Shown piece by piece: positions 35,222-44,027 of a stretch of 64,000 nucleotides of DNA. The notes beneath the pieces were generated by a model that was given only the letters and a program-made list of their open reading frames with translations, was not told the DNA's origin and did no database searches. Positions within the stretch are counted from its first letter, which is position 1. Every line of letters starts with the position of its first letter. Source of the DNA: Roseburia sp. (GTDB taxonomy: Bacteria > Bacillota > Clostridia > Lachnospirales > Lachnospiraceae); the NCBI GenBank assembly GCA_019421345.1, contig JAHZFL010000006.1, positions 62,001 through 126,000 of the forward strand, read 5' to 3'. Made by a program: the position numbers and the translations under genes.

Positions 35222-35680
35222 ATGAAAGCAGATACCAGACTTTTTGGTGAGATAGACATTACGGAGGATAAGATCATCACGTTGGAGAACGGGATGATCG
35301 GACTGCCGGAATATCAGACATTTGCCCTCATTTTTGATGAGGCTTCAGAGAAGAAGGCTTCTGTTATGTGGCTTCAGTCAATGGACGACCCCCAGACGGC
35401 ATTCCCTGTGATGCAGCCGAACCTGGTAAAAGAGGATTATAATCCGACTGTAAACGAGGAAATGCTCTCGCCGCTTGGTACGCTGACAGACGAGAATACA
35501 TATGTATTGGTGACATTGACCGCGCGGCCGGACATAACGCAGACGTCTGTCAACCTGAAAGCGCCGATCATCATCAATACAGACACCAAAAAGGGCTGCC
35601 AGATCATCATTGACGGAGATTATCCGGTCAAATACAGAATCTATGAGGCGGCAAAGGGAAAAAAGAAAGCGGAGGTCTGA
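35222..35680 (+). CDS. fliW: Flagellar assembly factor FliW
   Basis: A 152-residue FliW with typical ITLENGMIGLPEY and FPVMQPNLV motifs. FliW binds flagellin or CsrA: when flagellin is exported, freed FliW sequesters CsrA and flagellin translation resumes. The csrA gene begins three bases after its stop. AAGGAGAAGG precedes the ATG. Confidence 0.95.
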   Translation: MKADTRLFGEIDITEDKIITLENGMIGLPEYQTFALIFDEASEKKASVMWLQSMDDPQTAFPVMQPNLVKEDYNPTVNEEMLSPLGTLTDENTYVLVTLTARPDITQTSVNLKAPIIINTDTKKGCQIIIDGDYPVKYRIYEAAKGKKKAEV

Positions 35681-35683
35681 CAG

Positions 35684-35899
35684 ATGCTGGCACTGACAAG
35701 AAAAAAAGGCGAATCTCTGGTCATCAATCATAACATTGAGATTACGCTGCTTGAGATTCGGGGAGATCAGGTGAAAATCGGAATCACGGCGCCAAAGGAG
35801 GTGCCGGTTTACCGTAAGGAGGTCTATATTCAGATTGAGGAGGAAAACAAGGCGGCTCTGAATGCGGAGGCAGTGGAGGCGCTTAAGAATCTTTTCTGA
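35684..35899 (+). CDS. csrA: Carbon storage regulator CsrA
   Basis: A 71-residue RNA-binding protein: MLALTRKKGESLVI and KIGITAPKEVPVYRKEVY are the conserved strands that bind GGA-containing hairpins. It is expected to repress fliC translation by binding the leader (sites at 39011-39043). It is the last gene of the flgM operon and is paired with its antagonist FliW. Confidence 0.97.
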   Translation: MLALTRKKGESLVINHNIEITLLEIRGDQVKIGITAPKEVPVYRKEVYIQIEEENKAALNAEAVEALKNLF

Positions 35900-35905
35900 A
35901 AACGG

Positions 35906-35933
35906 TTAATAAAAGAGCGGGTTTCGCCGATAT
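35906..35933 (+). promoter_or_regulatory. sigma28 promoter of flaG-fliD operon
   Basis: A perfect GCCGATAT (35926-35933) preceded at 16 bases by TTAA (35906-35909), a weaker -35 than at fliC. The flaG ATG is 56 bases downstream. Confidence 0.65.
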
Positions 35934-35988
35934 ATGACATAGAAAAGATGACGCTCAAATATCAAATATCACACGGAGGTGGTAAGCA

Positions 35989-36366
35989 ATGGGAATTGAA
36001 AAAGTAGCAGGAAGCAGCGCGGTGTCGTATCAGGGAAGTGCGGCAGCGCCGATAACAGAAGCGCCGGCACAGGCGGGAGTAGAAGCGCCAAAGCCGGTTG
36101 CCGATGCAGGCACAGAGGATGCGGGAAGACGTGCAGAGGAATTGATGAATCATAAGCAGCTTAAGAATGCAGTGAGTGATTTAAACAAGCAGCTCAAAAA
36201 TACGGAGGCTGTTTTTGGGGTTCATGACAAGACAAATCGCATCACCATTAAGATTGTTGACAGGACAACAAAAGAGGTGCTCAAAGAGTATCCGCCGGAG
36301 CAGACGTTGGATATTATTGCAAAGGTCTGGGAGATTGCGGGACTCCTTGTGGATAAGAAACTATAA
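35989..36366 (+). CDS. flaG: FlaG-family flagellar protein
   Basis: A 125-residue protein: an Ala/Pro-rich unstructured N-terminal half (1-55) and a conserved C-terminal FlaG domain (LKNTEAVFGVHDKTNRITIK and VDRTTKEVLKEYPPEQTLDI, in parts). FlaG is involved in filament length or assembly; its exact role is unclear. ACGGAGGTGG precedes the ATG. First gene of the flaG-fliD-fliS-fliT-like operon. Confidence 0.9.
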   Translation: MGIEKVAGSSAVSYQGSAAAPITEAPAQAGVEAPKPVADAGTEDAGRRAEELMNHKQLKNAVSDLNKQLKNTEAVFGVHDKTNRITIKIVDRTTKEVLKEYPPEQTLDIIAKVWEIAGLLVDKKL

Positions 36367-36402
36367 GCGCGTTTACAAAAGTAGGAAAGGAAGGAATAAC
36401 AT

Positions 36403-37896
36403 ATGCCAATTCGTATTACAGGATTAAATTCAGGTCTGGATACCGAAGCGATCATATCGGCGCTGGTATCTTCGTATGACTACAAAACCGAGAAGTATAA
36501 GAAAGCACAGACAAAGCTTTCTTGGAAGCAGGAGAAGTGGAAAGACTTAAATTCAAAGATTTACAGCTTCTATAATGCAGTCGGAAATCTGCGTTTTGGT
36601 AATGCGTATGACTTAAAGACAACTACCAGTTCCGACAGCAGTAAGGTGACAGTCAGTGCCGGAAGCAATGCGCCGAACGGTACGCAGAAGCTGAATGTGC
36701 TTCAGGTTGCACAGGCAAGCTCCATGACGGGTGGAACGCTTCCTCTGGTTAGTGGCAAACCGGTAACGGGTGGTACAAAGCTGTCGGAGATGGGCTATAG
36801 TGACGGAGATGCTAAGATAAATGTAACCGTGGGTGGTAAGGTAAAAGAGATTACAGTAACGGGTGACACAACAGTCGATGAGTTTGTGGGTAAGTTAAAA
36901 GATGTAGGTCTTAATGTCAACTTTGACGAAAAAAACCAGCGTATTTTTGTAAATGCAAAAGAGACCGGAAGCGCAGGCGATTTTGAGATAAAGAGTGCAG
37001 ATGGAAAAAAGGCTTTGGAGATATTAGGGCTTAGTAATACAAAAGCTACGAAGGTGAAAGGGCAGGATGCCGAGATTAAGCTGAATGGCGTGAAATATAC
37101 CGGTTCATCGAATTCATTTTCTATCAATGGATTAAATCTTACCGTACAGGGTGTGACCGGTGAAGGAGATGATAAGGCAGTTACGATCACGACGAATACA
37201 GATACACAGGGAATTTACGATAAGGTGAAGGATTTCCTGACTCAGTACAATTTGCTGATCAACGAGATGACATCGCTTTTCAATGCGCCTACGGCAAAGG
37301 GATATGAGCCGTTATCAGATGACGAGAAGAAAGAAATGTCTGAGAAAGAGGTGGAGCTGTGGGAGCAGAAGATCAAGGATTCCCTGTTGCGCCGCGACGA
37401 CAGCCTGGAGAGCGTGCTTAGCGCTATGACAGCCTCCATGAGTCAGGGGGTTGAGATTGACGGTAAGAAGTATTATCTGTCCAGCTTTGGCATCAATACG
37501 ATGAGTTATCTGAATGCACCTGCCAATCAGCAGAATGCGTACCACATTGACGGCGATTTAGATGATGCTACATCAGCCGGAAAGCCGGATAAGCTGATGG
37601 CGGCGATCAACTCTGATCCAGATAAGGTCATAGGATTTATGCAGAAAATGGCGGAAAATTTGTACAACGCCATTGATGAGAAGATGAAGTCCACGAGCTT
37701 AAGAAGTGCTTATACGGTCTATAATGATAAAGAGATGGCTTCGGAGTACAGTGATTATACAAACATCATTAAAAAGTGGGAGGAGCGTCTGCAAAGGCAG
37801 GAGGATTATTATTACAAGAAGTTTGCGGCAATGGAAACGGCATTGTCGAAGATCAACAGTCAGGCAGGAGCTTTTGGAAACATGCTTGGGGGCTGA
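36403..37896 (+). CDS. fliD: Flagellar filament cap protein FliD
   Basis: A 497-residue hook-associated protein 2 that caps the filament and folds incoming flagellin. The N-terminus RITGLNSGLDTEAIISALV and the following coiled coil, KLNVLQVAQASSMTGG, and the C-terminal helices (KKWEERLQRQEDYYYKKFAA, then METALSKINSQ) are family marks. A second, divergent FliD-like gene lies at 55.8-57.1 kb. Confidence 0.95.
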   Translation: MPIRITGLNSGLDTEAIISALVSSYDYKTEKYKKAQTKLSWKQEKWKDLNSKIYSFYNAVGNLRFGNAYDLKTTTSSDSSKVTVSAGSNAPNGTQKLNVLQVAQASSMTGGTLPLVSGKPVTGGTKLSEMGYSDGDAKINVTVGGKVKEITVTGDTTVDEFVGKLKDVGLNVNFDEKNQRIFVNAKETGSAGDFEIKSADGKKALEILGLSNTKATKVKGQDAEIKLNGVKYTGSSNSFSINGLNLTVQGVTGEGDDKAVTITTNTDTQGIYDKVKDFLTQYNLLINEMTSLFNAPTAKGYEPLSDDEKKEMSEKEVELWEQKIKDSLLRRDDSLESVLSAMTASMSQGVEIDGKKYYLSSFGINTMSYLNAPANQQNAYHIDGDLDDATSAGKPDKLMAAINSDPDKVIGFMQKMAENLYNAIDEKMKSTSLRSAYTVYNDKEMASEYSDYTNIIKKWEERLQRQEDYYYKKFAAMETALSKINSQAGAFGNMLGG

Positions 37897-37915
37897 TAAA
37901 CACAATATTTGATTC

Positions 37916-37951
37916 TTTAGCACACCTGTGGGGATATGCAGGTGTGCTAAA
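37916..37951 (+). promoter_or_regulatory. Perfect hairpin between fliD and fliS
   Basis: TTTAGCACACCTG (37916-37928) pairs with CAGGTGTGCTAAA (37939-37951), 13 bp without mismatch, 10-base loop. No T-run follows. It probably attenuates or stabilises between the structural cap gene and the chaperone genes. Confidence 0.7.
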
Positions 37952-37978
37952 GTCGTTGAAAGACATGGAGGATAAAGA

Positions 37979-38362
37979 ATGTTAGCAAATCAGGGATATG
38001 CGGCATATGCCAATAATAAAATAATGACGGCGTCACCGGCGGATCTTACACTTATGCTGTATGAGGGCGCGATTAAGTTCTGCAATCTTGCACTCGATGG
38101 GGTTGCAGAAAAGGATATTCCAAAGGCACATAAGAATATTATAAAGGTGGAGCGCATTATCGAGGAATTTCAAATTACTCTGGATCATAAATATCCCGTT
38201 GCAGAGGATTTTGACAATGTGTATTCTTATCTCATGAGGCGTTTGCGTGAGGCAAATGTGAAGAAGGATCGTGAGATCCTTGAGGAGGTGCTTGGGCATC
38301 TGCGTACCATGCGCGATACATGGAAAGAGGTTATGCGGTTGGCAAAGGCTGAGAAGAATTAA
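37979..38362 (+). CDS. fliS: Flagellin export chaperone FliS
   Basis: A 127-residue helical-bundle chaperone: YAAYANNKIMTASPADLTLM and LYEGAIKFCNLALDG are the conserved N-terminal helices. It binds the C-terminus of flagellin to stop premature assembly. ATGGAGGAT precedes the ATG. Confidence 0.95.
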   Translation: MLANQGYAAYANNKIMTASPADLTLMLYEGAIKFCNLALDGVAEKDIPKAHKNIIKVERIIEEFQITLDHKYPVAEDFDNVYSYLMRRLREANVKKDREILEEVLGHLRTMRDTWKEVMRLAKAEKN

Positions 38363-38383
38363 GAGGGCACTGAAGGAGCATTT

Positions 38384-38863
38384 ATGGAAAAGAATCAATA
38401 TATTCCGATCATGATTCAGAGCTTAAAGAAGAAAAATCAGATACTGGATGTCATTATAAGCCTCAATCAACAGCAGGAGGAGGAATTGGAAAATCCAGCG
38501 TTAGATCCGGATGATTTTGATCTGACTGTCGAGAAGAAAGCAAAGCAGATTGAGGAGCTGGAGCGTCTGGATGCCGGATTCGGGGAGCTCTTTGAACGTG
38601 TGCGGGAAGAATTAAACGGTAATCGGCAGGCATATTGTGAGGAGATTGCCACAATGCAGGAGCAGATCCGCTTGCTGACGGAAAAAAGCGCAGATATCCG
38701 GGCGCAGGAGCAGCGGAACAAGGAGTTGATGACCAGGAAGTTTGCAGCGGTGCGCAAGCAGGTAAAAGAAGTCAGAAAGAGCCAGAAGATTGTTAATCAG
38801 TATTACAAAAATATGATGAAAACAGCATACATTGAGCCACAGTTTACGGACAAAAAGAAATAA
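38384..38863 (+). CDS. Coiled-coil protein in the FliT position
   Basis: A 159-residue, highly charged helical protein with long coiled coils (LNQQQEEELE; KAKQIEELERLDAGFGELFE; IRAQEQRNKELMTRKFAAV). It follows fliS by 21 bases, where fliT (the FliD chaperone) usually lies, but it is larger than typical FliT and similarity is not clear by eye. A chaperone role for FliD or the hook proteins is an inference from position. Confidence 0.75.
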   Translation: MEKNQYIPIMIQSLKKKNQILDVIISLNQQQEEELENPALDPDDFDLTVEKKAKQIEELERLDAGFGELFERVREELNGNRQAYCEEIATMQEQIRLLTEKSADIRAQEQRNKELMTRKFAAVRKQVKEVRKSQKIVNQYYKNMMKTAYIEPQFTDKKK

Positions 38864-38887
38864 AAAGAAAAAAATTTATTTTTTCTA

Positions 38888-38914
38888 TAAAGTATCGGAC
38901 AAACCAGCCGATAT
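38888..38914 (+). promoter_or_regulatory. sigma28 promoter of fliC
   Basis: TAAA (38888-38891), exactly 15 bases, GCCGATAT (38907-38914): a full match to the sigma28 consensus. Transcription should start near 38921. Confidence 0.9.
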
Positions 38915-38920
38915 ATAATA

Positions 38921-39049
38921 CAAGTAAACAAGATTATCATTGTTACTTGCGGTTTGCAGCCTGACGGAGCGTACGGCCGGAGACGGCACAGACCGGATCA
39001 CAGCAAATGTTGCAGCATGGATGCTGCAGTAAATTCAAGGAGGAAAATT
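38921..39049 (+). promoter_or_regulatory. fliC 5' leader with terminal stem-loop and CsrA sites
   Basis: At the expected transcript start, CAAGTAA-A-CAA (38921-38931) pairs with TTGTTACTTG (38940-38949), one bulged A, giving a 5'-end stem-loop that may protect the message. Further down TGCAGCA (39011-39017) and TGCTGCA (39022-39028) close a TGGA loop, and AGGAGG (39038-39043) is the ribosome site. GGA in a loop plus GGA in the Shine-Dalgarno is the known CsrA two-site pattern of Bacillus hag. A GCCG-GAGA-CGGC hairpin lies between. Confidence 0.65.
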
Positions 39050-39052
39050 ATT

Positions 39053-39871
39053 ATGGTAATTCAGCACAATCTTACAGCGATGAACTCTAACAGAATGTTA
39101 GGCATCACAACAAAGCAGCAGGCAAAGCAGTCTGAGCAGTTGGCATCCGGTTACAGAATCAACCGCGCAGCTGATGATGCAGCAGGTTTGACAATTTCTG
39201 AGAAGATGAGAAGTCAGATTCGTGGTCTGAATAAGGCTTCTAGCAATGCGCAGGATGGTGTTTCTTTGATTCAGGTTGCTGAGGGTGCGTTAAACGAGGC
39301 GCATTCTATTCTGCAGAGAATGAATGAGCTTGCAACACAGGCGGCAAACGATACGAATACAGCTGCTGACAGAACTGCTATTCAGAAGGAAATTGATGCT
39401 TTGACGAAAGAGTTGGATCGTATTGCTTCTACGACACAGTATAACACCATGAATTTGCTGAGTGGAGGATTCAAAAATAAGAAGCTTCAGGTAGGTGCAT
39501 TAAAGGGTCAGACTATATCGATTAGTATTAGTTCTATAAATGCAAAATCCCTTGGTATTCAGGATACTAATAAAAAGGTTGAAAATAATACTGAAGCAGC
39601 AAAAGCTATGTCTACATTCCAAAAAGCTATTTCTAAGGTATCTACTATTCGCTCTGATTTAGGTGCTATTCAGAACAGATTAGAGCATACGATTGCAAAC
39701 TTGGATAATATTTCCGAGAATACACAGGCAGCAGAATCTCGTCTCCGTGATACGGATATGGCATCTGCGATGGTTGACTACAGCAAGAATAATATCCTTG
39801 CACAGGCAGGTCAGTCTATGCTTGCTCAGGCAAATGCATCTAAGCAGGGAATCCTTACGTTATTACAATAA
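39053..39871 (+). CDS. fliC: Flagellin
   Basis: A 272-residue short flagellin made of the D0/D1 core and only a small surface domain. The N-terminus VIQHNLTAMNSNRMLGITTK, the ADDAAGLTISEKMRSQIRGL motif and the C-terminal RLRDTDMASAMVDYSKNNIL and QAGQSMLAQANASKQGILTL are typical. The surface segment (about 140-195) is rich in Ser/Thr/Lys/Asn, offering sites for pseudaminic acid O-glycosylation (Ser/Thr) and FliB methylation (Lys). ATG 39053 follows CAAGGAGG by 9 bases; the frame open to 38954 is leader. Confidence 0.95.
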   Translation: MVIQHNLTAMNSNRMLGITTKQQAKQSEQLASGYRINRAADDAAGLTISEKMRSQIRGLNKASSNAQDGVSLIQVAEGALNEAHSILQRMNELATQAANDTNTAADRTAIQKEIDALTKELDRIASTTQYNTMNLLSGGFKNKKLQVGALKGQTISISISSINAKSLGIQDTNKKVENNTEAAKAMSTFQKAISKVSTIRSDLGAIQNRLEHTIANLDNISENTQAAESRLRDTDMASAMVDYSKNNILAQAGQSMLAQANASKQGILTLLQ

Positions 39872-39902
39872 TTGGATTGCAGATTAGTAAGAAAATTAAA
39901 AA

Positions 39903-39937
39903 AATAAAGTCGACAGTTCTGTCGACTTTATTTTTTT
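39903..39937 (+). terminator. Strong terminator after fliC
   Basis: AATAAAGTCGACA (39903-39915) pairs with TGTCGACTTTATT around GTTC, then a T-run to 39937. Confidence 0.95.
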
Positions 39938-39959
39938 AGAGGAAAGAGGAGGTGAGTGT

Positions 39960-40283
39960 GTGACAGAGAAAATAAAAATGGCTGAGATGTTATCAGAGCA
40001 GATATGTAAGGTAATCTTGGAACTGCGTCAGAATCAGGAGATGGCAATGTCGCATCTGGCGGAGGTGTTACCGGAGGTTGTGAATATATTTCAAGAGCTG
40101 TTTAAAATGGCACAAATATATGAAGATGAGTTGGAAATACCGACAGATATTTTATTACAGCAGTTACAGAATTTTGAACAGTCTTATCAGCAGTGTGATC
40201 TAGTGCTGCTTGCGGATTCACTGGAGTATGAGATTGGGGAAAGCATCGCTTTTTATCTTGAAATATTAAAAAGTATGGAGTAG
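39960..40283 (+). CDS. Small helical protein of unknown function
   Basis: A 107-residue acidic, all-helical protein (EMLSEQICKVILELRQNQEM, then LPEVVNIFQELFKMAQIYED). A GTG start at 39960 follows GAGGAGGTGA. It lies 22 bases after the fliC terminator and 6 bases before the Maf glycosyltransferase gene, so it probably belongs to the flagellin modification unit. No family is recognised; a chaperone or adaptor for Maf or flagellin is possible but unproven. Confidence 0.75.
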   Translation: MTEKIKMAEMLSEQICKVILELRQNQEMAMSHLAEVLPEVVNIFQELFKMAQIYEDELEIPTDILLQQLQNFEQSYQQCDLVLLADSLEYEIGESIAFYLEILKSME

Positions 40284-40289
40284 AAATAC

Positions 40290-42164
40290 ATGTGGAATGA
40301 AACAGAAAGAAGAAGTATTCAAGCGGTTTTGGGCACACAAGAGATGGTGACGGAGCAGGATTTTGAGAATGCTTATCAGAATAGAGGGAACGAAAAAATT
40401 GTGGTTTTGGAAGATATTTCTGCCAAAGAAGAGCAGATTTTGGCACTACAGAAGGGGGCTGGCATTTGGTATCTGCAGAGTCGTTATGATGCAGAGCGGG
40501 CAGCCGGACAGTGGGCAGAGCAGATAAAAGAAACCGTTAGCAGTAATTCTGTCATTGTTGTGTTTGGATTTGCAGATGGAAGCTATATCAGTAAACTGCT
40601 TTTGCATAATAAAACATCGCATATTTTAATTTATGAGCCGAGTGCAGAGATATTCTGGAGTGTCTTTGGCAGGGAGAATGTTGCGGAATTATTGGAGAGG
40701 GAGCGAGTGCATCTTGTGATTGAGGGGATCTGTGATAATTTGTTTTTCCCATATCTTCAAGCTCTTGTAAATTTTTCAAATTACCGTTTGATCCATACTT
40801 GTGTATTGCCAAATTATAATGAAGTATTTCCTAATTCCTATCGTCATATGATGGAAAAGCATTTATTTGCAGTAAAAGGTATTATTTTTAACAGAAATAC
40901 AGAGATATATTTTGGAAGAGCAGTTATTCATAATTTTTTACATTTGGCAAAAGATGTAACAGAACAATATTCCATTGTGCAGTTAGAAAATATTATAAAA
41001 AAGAAAGGTTTAGAAGGCTTACCGGCAGTGTTGGTGGCGGCTGGACCATCTCTGGACAAGAACATCGAACAACTTAAAGTAGTGCAGGAGCATGTATTTA
41101 TTATGGCAGTTGATACGGCGCTTAATACAGTGCTTGGTCATGGGATTATACCGGATATGACAATTACAGTAGATAGTCGTAAACCTTTGGAGCTGTTTGC
41201 AGATGAGCGGGTAAAGGAGATCCCAATTGCTTTGGCGCTCTGCTCGAATGAGAAAGTTGTTGCGCGGAGCAAAGCGAAGCGGTTTTATGAATTAGACCCG
41301 CAGGAGTATTTGGGGATTTTGTATGGAAAGTTAGAAAAAGAAGTAGAGTCATTGGCAACTGGAGGCTCCGTGGCGAATAATGCTCTGTCGTTACTTGTGC
41401 TGATGGGGTTTAAAACGATTCTTTTTATGGGGCAGGACTTGGCATATCCAAACGGACAGCAGCACACGTTTGCAGCGTACCATAAGCAGGAGGAGTTGCA
41501 AGAAGGAAGAAAGTATTTTGAGATAGACGATATCTATGGAAATCGAGTTCTCACAGAGGAGAATATGGAGGTTTATCTCAGGTGGTTTGAATCCTATATT
41601 GATTTGCTTCCGGAGATACGGTTTATAGATGCGACGGAGGGAGGGGCGAGGATACAGGGGACGGAAATCAGGACAATGGCAGAAATGGCACAAGAGCTTA
41701 CTGAAAATTGTTTTGATAAGACGGTTATCTTTAAGGACATTCATCCATATTTGAAAGATGAAGAACAGATGAAAATAAAACAAATGATCAGAGAACTTCC
41801 CGAACAGTTGAAAGAAGCAGAGCAGCGGATCAAAAAGGGCATGCAGCTTTATGAAAAGCTGGACAAGGTTAACCGGAAGAGTAGGGGGGCTGCACCATCT
41901 TTGAGCAGGATGCTGGAGCAGATTGCGGAACTCAATACATATATGAATGAAGCGCCTGCATTAGCACTTGTGAAGTATTATACAATAGAGGTAGGCTATC
42001 ATGTAGCCGGTCAGGTACTGCTTTATGATGAAAAAGCAAATATGTATGAGCAGATTAAGGGACTTATTGAAAATGGGGAGATTCTTTTAAAAGGATATTT
42101 GGAGGGAATTGCAGAATTTCAAAAAGACATGGATGATTTCATAAAAGGCTTTATCAGGGAATGA
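40290..42164 (+). CDS. Motility-associated glycosyltransferase Maf, copy 1
   Basis: A 624-residue protein of the Maf/DUF115 (MptE-like) group. The central DUF115 core has the phosphate/nucleotide motif VLVAAGPSLDKN (near 250), VDTALNTVLGHGIIPDM and ATGGSVANNALSLLVLMGF; an N-terminal domain (1-200) and a C-terminal helical domain (about 480-624) flank it. Mafs transfer nonulosonic acids such as pseudaminic acid to Ser/Thr of flagellin before export. It sits between fliC and the pse genes, which fits. A second Maf is at 50.2 kb. Confidence 0.88.
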   Translation: MWNETERRSIQAVLGTQEMVTEQDFENAYQNRGNEKIVVLEDISAKEEQILALQKGAGIWYLQSRYDAERAAGQWAEQIKETVSSNSVIVVFGFADGSYISKLLLHNKTSHILIYEPSAEIFWSVFGRENVAELLERERVHLVIEGICDNLFFPYLQALVNFSNYRLIHTCVLPNYNEVFPNSYRHMMEKHLFAVKGIIFNRNTEIYFGRAVIHNFLHLAKDVTEQYSIVQLENIIKKKGLEGLPAVLVAAGPSLDKNIEQLKVVQEHVFIMAVDTALNTVLGHGIIPDMTITVDSRKPLELFADERVKEIPIALALCSNEKVVARSKAKRFYELDPQEYLGILYGKLEKEVESLATGGSVANNALSLLVLMGFKTILFMGQDLAYPNGQQHTFAAYHKQEELQEGRKYFEIDDIYGNRVLTEENMEVYLRWFESYIDLLPEIRFIDATEGGARIQGTEIRTMAEMAQELTENCFDKTVIFKDIHPYLKDEEQMKIKQMIRELPEQLKEAEQRIKKGMQLYEKLDKVNRKSRGAAPSLSRMLEQIAELNTYMNEAPALALVKYYTIEVGYHVAGQVLLYDEKANMYEQIKGLIENGEILLKGYLEGIAEFQKDMDDFIKGFIRE

Positions 42165-42171
42165 AAAGAAT

Positions 42172-42198
42172 TAAAGAACAAACATAAATTTCCGATAT
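42172..42198 (+). promoter_or_regulatory. sigma28 promoter of the pse operon
   Basis: TAAA (42172-42175), 15-base spacer, TCCGATAT (42191-42198), 53 bases before the pseB ATG. This ties sugar synthesis to late flagellar timing. Confidence 0.75.
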
Positions 42199-42250
42199 AT
42201 ATATAATAAATGATTGCAGGAAGCAATAAAGAATGCAGGAGGCAGAACAT

Positions 42251-43243
42251 ATGTTAAATAATAAGACAATTCTTATAACCGGTGGAACGGGATCTTTTGG
42301 CAATGCGTTTACGGAATATGTATTGACGCATTACAATCCGAAGAAGATTATTATTTATTCCAGAGATGAGTTTAAGCAATTTCATATGGCAAATAAATTT
42401 AAGGAATCTCACGAAAAATTAAGGTTTTTTATTGGGGATGTTAGAGATAAGGAGCGTCTGCTCCGTGCCTTTGATGGCGTGGATTATGTGGTACATGCAG
42501 CAGCGCTTAAGCAGGTGCCTGCCTGTGAGTACAATCCGATGGAAGCAGTCAAGACAAATATCAATGGTGCAATGAATATTGTCGATGCAGCGTTGGATTG
42601 TGGGGTAAAAAAGGTGGTTGCTTTATCAACTGATAAGGCGGTGAATCCGGTAAATTTATATGGCGGAACGAAGCTCGTATCAGACAAGCTGTTTATTGCT
42701 GCTAACGCCTATGCCGGTAGTAAGAATGTAAGCTTTTCTATTGTCCGTTATGGGAATGTGGCGGGAAGCAGGGGATCTGTCATCCCGTTTTTTAGGAATT
42801 TGGCGAATAAGGGAGAGACAGCTTTACCGATTACAGATTATCGTATGACCAGATTTTGGATCAGTTTGGACGAGGGGGTACAGCTTGTGATTAAAGCGCT
42901 TGCGGAGGCTGCCGGAGGGGAAACATTTATTTCTAAGATTCCGTCTTTTAAGATTACTGATCTGGCGCAGGCAATTCTTCCGGGATGTGAGATGCCGGAG
43001 GTGGGGATCCGAGAAGGAGAGAAGCTCCATGAAATTATGGTAACAAGAGAAGATTCTCCGCTTACTTATGAATATGAAAAGCATTTTATTGTTTATCCGC
43101 ACTATGACTGGTGGGGCAAAGACCGAGTGATTCCAGGAGGAACGAAAGTGGCGGATGGATTTGAATATAGCTCCGGAAAGAATGCCGCATGGCTATCCGT
43201 AGAAGAATTGAGGAATCGTCTTTCTGGTGTGCAGGAGTATTAG
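42251..43243 (+). CDS. pseB: UDP-GlcNAc 4,6-dehydratase (inverting), PseB
   Basis: A 330-residue short-chain dehydrogenase. ILITGGTGSFGNAFTEYVL is the NAD(P)-binding motif and STDKAVNPVNLYGGTKLVSD holds the DK and YxxxK catalytic pairs of the inverting PseB/FlaA1 subgroup. It makes the 4-keto-6-deoxy-L-arabino sugar, first step to pseudaminic acid. ATG 42251 follows AGGAGG by 8 bases; an upstream in-frame ATG (42233) overlaps that site. Confidence 0.93.
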   Translation: MLNNKTILITGGTGSFGNAFTEYVLTHYNPKKIIIYSRDEFKQFHMANKFKESHEKLRFFIGDVRDKERLLRAFDGVDYVVHAAALKQVPACEYNPMEAVKTNINGAMNIVDAALDCGVKKVVALSTDKAVNPVNLYGGTKLVSDKLFIAANAYAGSKNVSFSIVRYGNVAGSRGSVIPFFRNLANKGETALPITDYRMTRFWISLDEGVQLVIKALAEAAGGETFISKIPSFKITDLAQAILPGCEMPEVGIREGEKLHEIMVTREDSPLTYEYEKHFIVYPHYDWWGKDRVIPGGTKVADGFEYSSGKNAAWLSVEELRNRLSGVQEY

Positions 43244-43319
43244 ATAAAGCATGGAGAAGAGCCGATTTCTATATTGTGGGAAATCGGCTTTATAATATGA
43301 AAAATAAGAGGACAAGACA

Positions 43320-44027
43320 TTGAGAGAGCAAACGATTGCGATTATAACTGCCCGGGGAGGAAGTAAGCGGATACCACGGAAGAATATTAAACCATTTTGC
43401 GGAAAGCCAATCATTGAATATTCGATACAGGCGGCAATGGCAGCTGGAATATTTGATACGATTATGGTGTCTACGGATGATGAGGAAATTGCACAGGTGG
43501 CGAGGAAGGTGGGAGCAGAAGTACCCTTTTTCCGAAAGAAAGAGACGTCGGGAGATTTTGCGACGACTTCGGATGTTTTGAGAGAGGTTTTGCAAGAATA
43601 CCAAAAAAGGGGAAAGACATATGAAACCGGCTGTTGCCTTTATCCAACGGCTCCATTAGTGACTGCCGATAAGCTAAGAGAGGCGATGCATATGTTACAT
43701 ACACAAGGGTGGGATTCGGTAATGCCGATCACAGCGTTCTCGTTCCCGCCTTTGCGGGGAATGGAGCTTACAAACGGGAGGATTGCTTATAAGTGGCAAG
43801 AAAATGCAGACGTACGTTCACAGGACTTAAAAACATTGTATCATGATTGCGGGCAATTCTACATGTTTCAGGTAAAAGCATTTTTAGAAAGTGGAAAGCT
43901 TGTGATGAAGAATACAGGAGGATTGATTTTGGCTGAATCAGAGGTACAAGATATTGATAATGAAATGGATTGGAAAATGGCAGAGCTAAAATATCGATTG
44001 ATGCAGGATGAGAGGAGTAAGACATGA
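43320..44027 (+). CDS. pseF: Pseudaminic acid cytidylyltransferase, PseF
   Basis: A 235-residue CMP-nonulosonate synthetase. IITARGGSKRIPRKNIKPF is the CTP-binding signature; MVSTDDEEIAQVARKVGAEV and SGDFATTSDVL are PseF-like. It activates pseudaminic acid to CMP-Pse. The start is a TTG at 43320; the family's N-terminus begins just here. It overlaps pseI by four bases (ATGA). Confidence 0.92.
   Translation: MREQTIAIITARGGSKRIPRKNIKPFCGKPIIEYSIQAAMAAGIFDTIMVSTDDEEIAQVARKVGAEVPFFRKKETSGDFATTSDVLREVLQEYQKRGKTYETGCCLYPTAPLVTADKLREAMHMLHTQGWDSVMPITAFSFPPLRGMELTNGRIAYKWQENADVRSQDLKTLYHDCGQFYMFQVKAFLESGKLVMKNTGGLILAESEVQDIDNEMDWKMAELKYRLMQDERSKT

Noticed and set aside
38954..39052. N-terminal extension of flagellin
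   Set aside because: The frame is open, but the strong ribosome site and family start point to 39053; the extension is the regulatory leader.
42233..42250. Upstream ATG for pseB
   Set aside because: The ribosome site AGGAGG lies downstream of this ATG, so the ATG at 42251 is the start.
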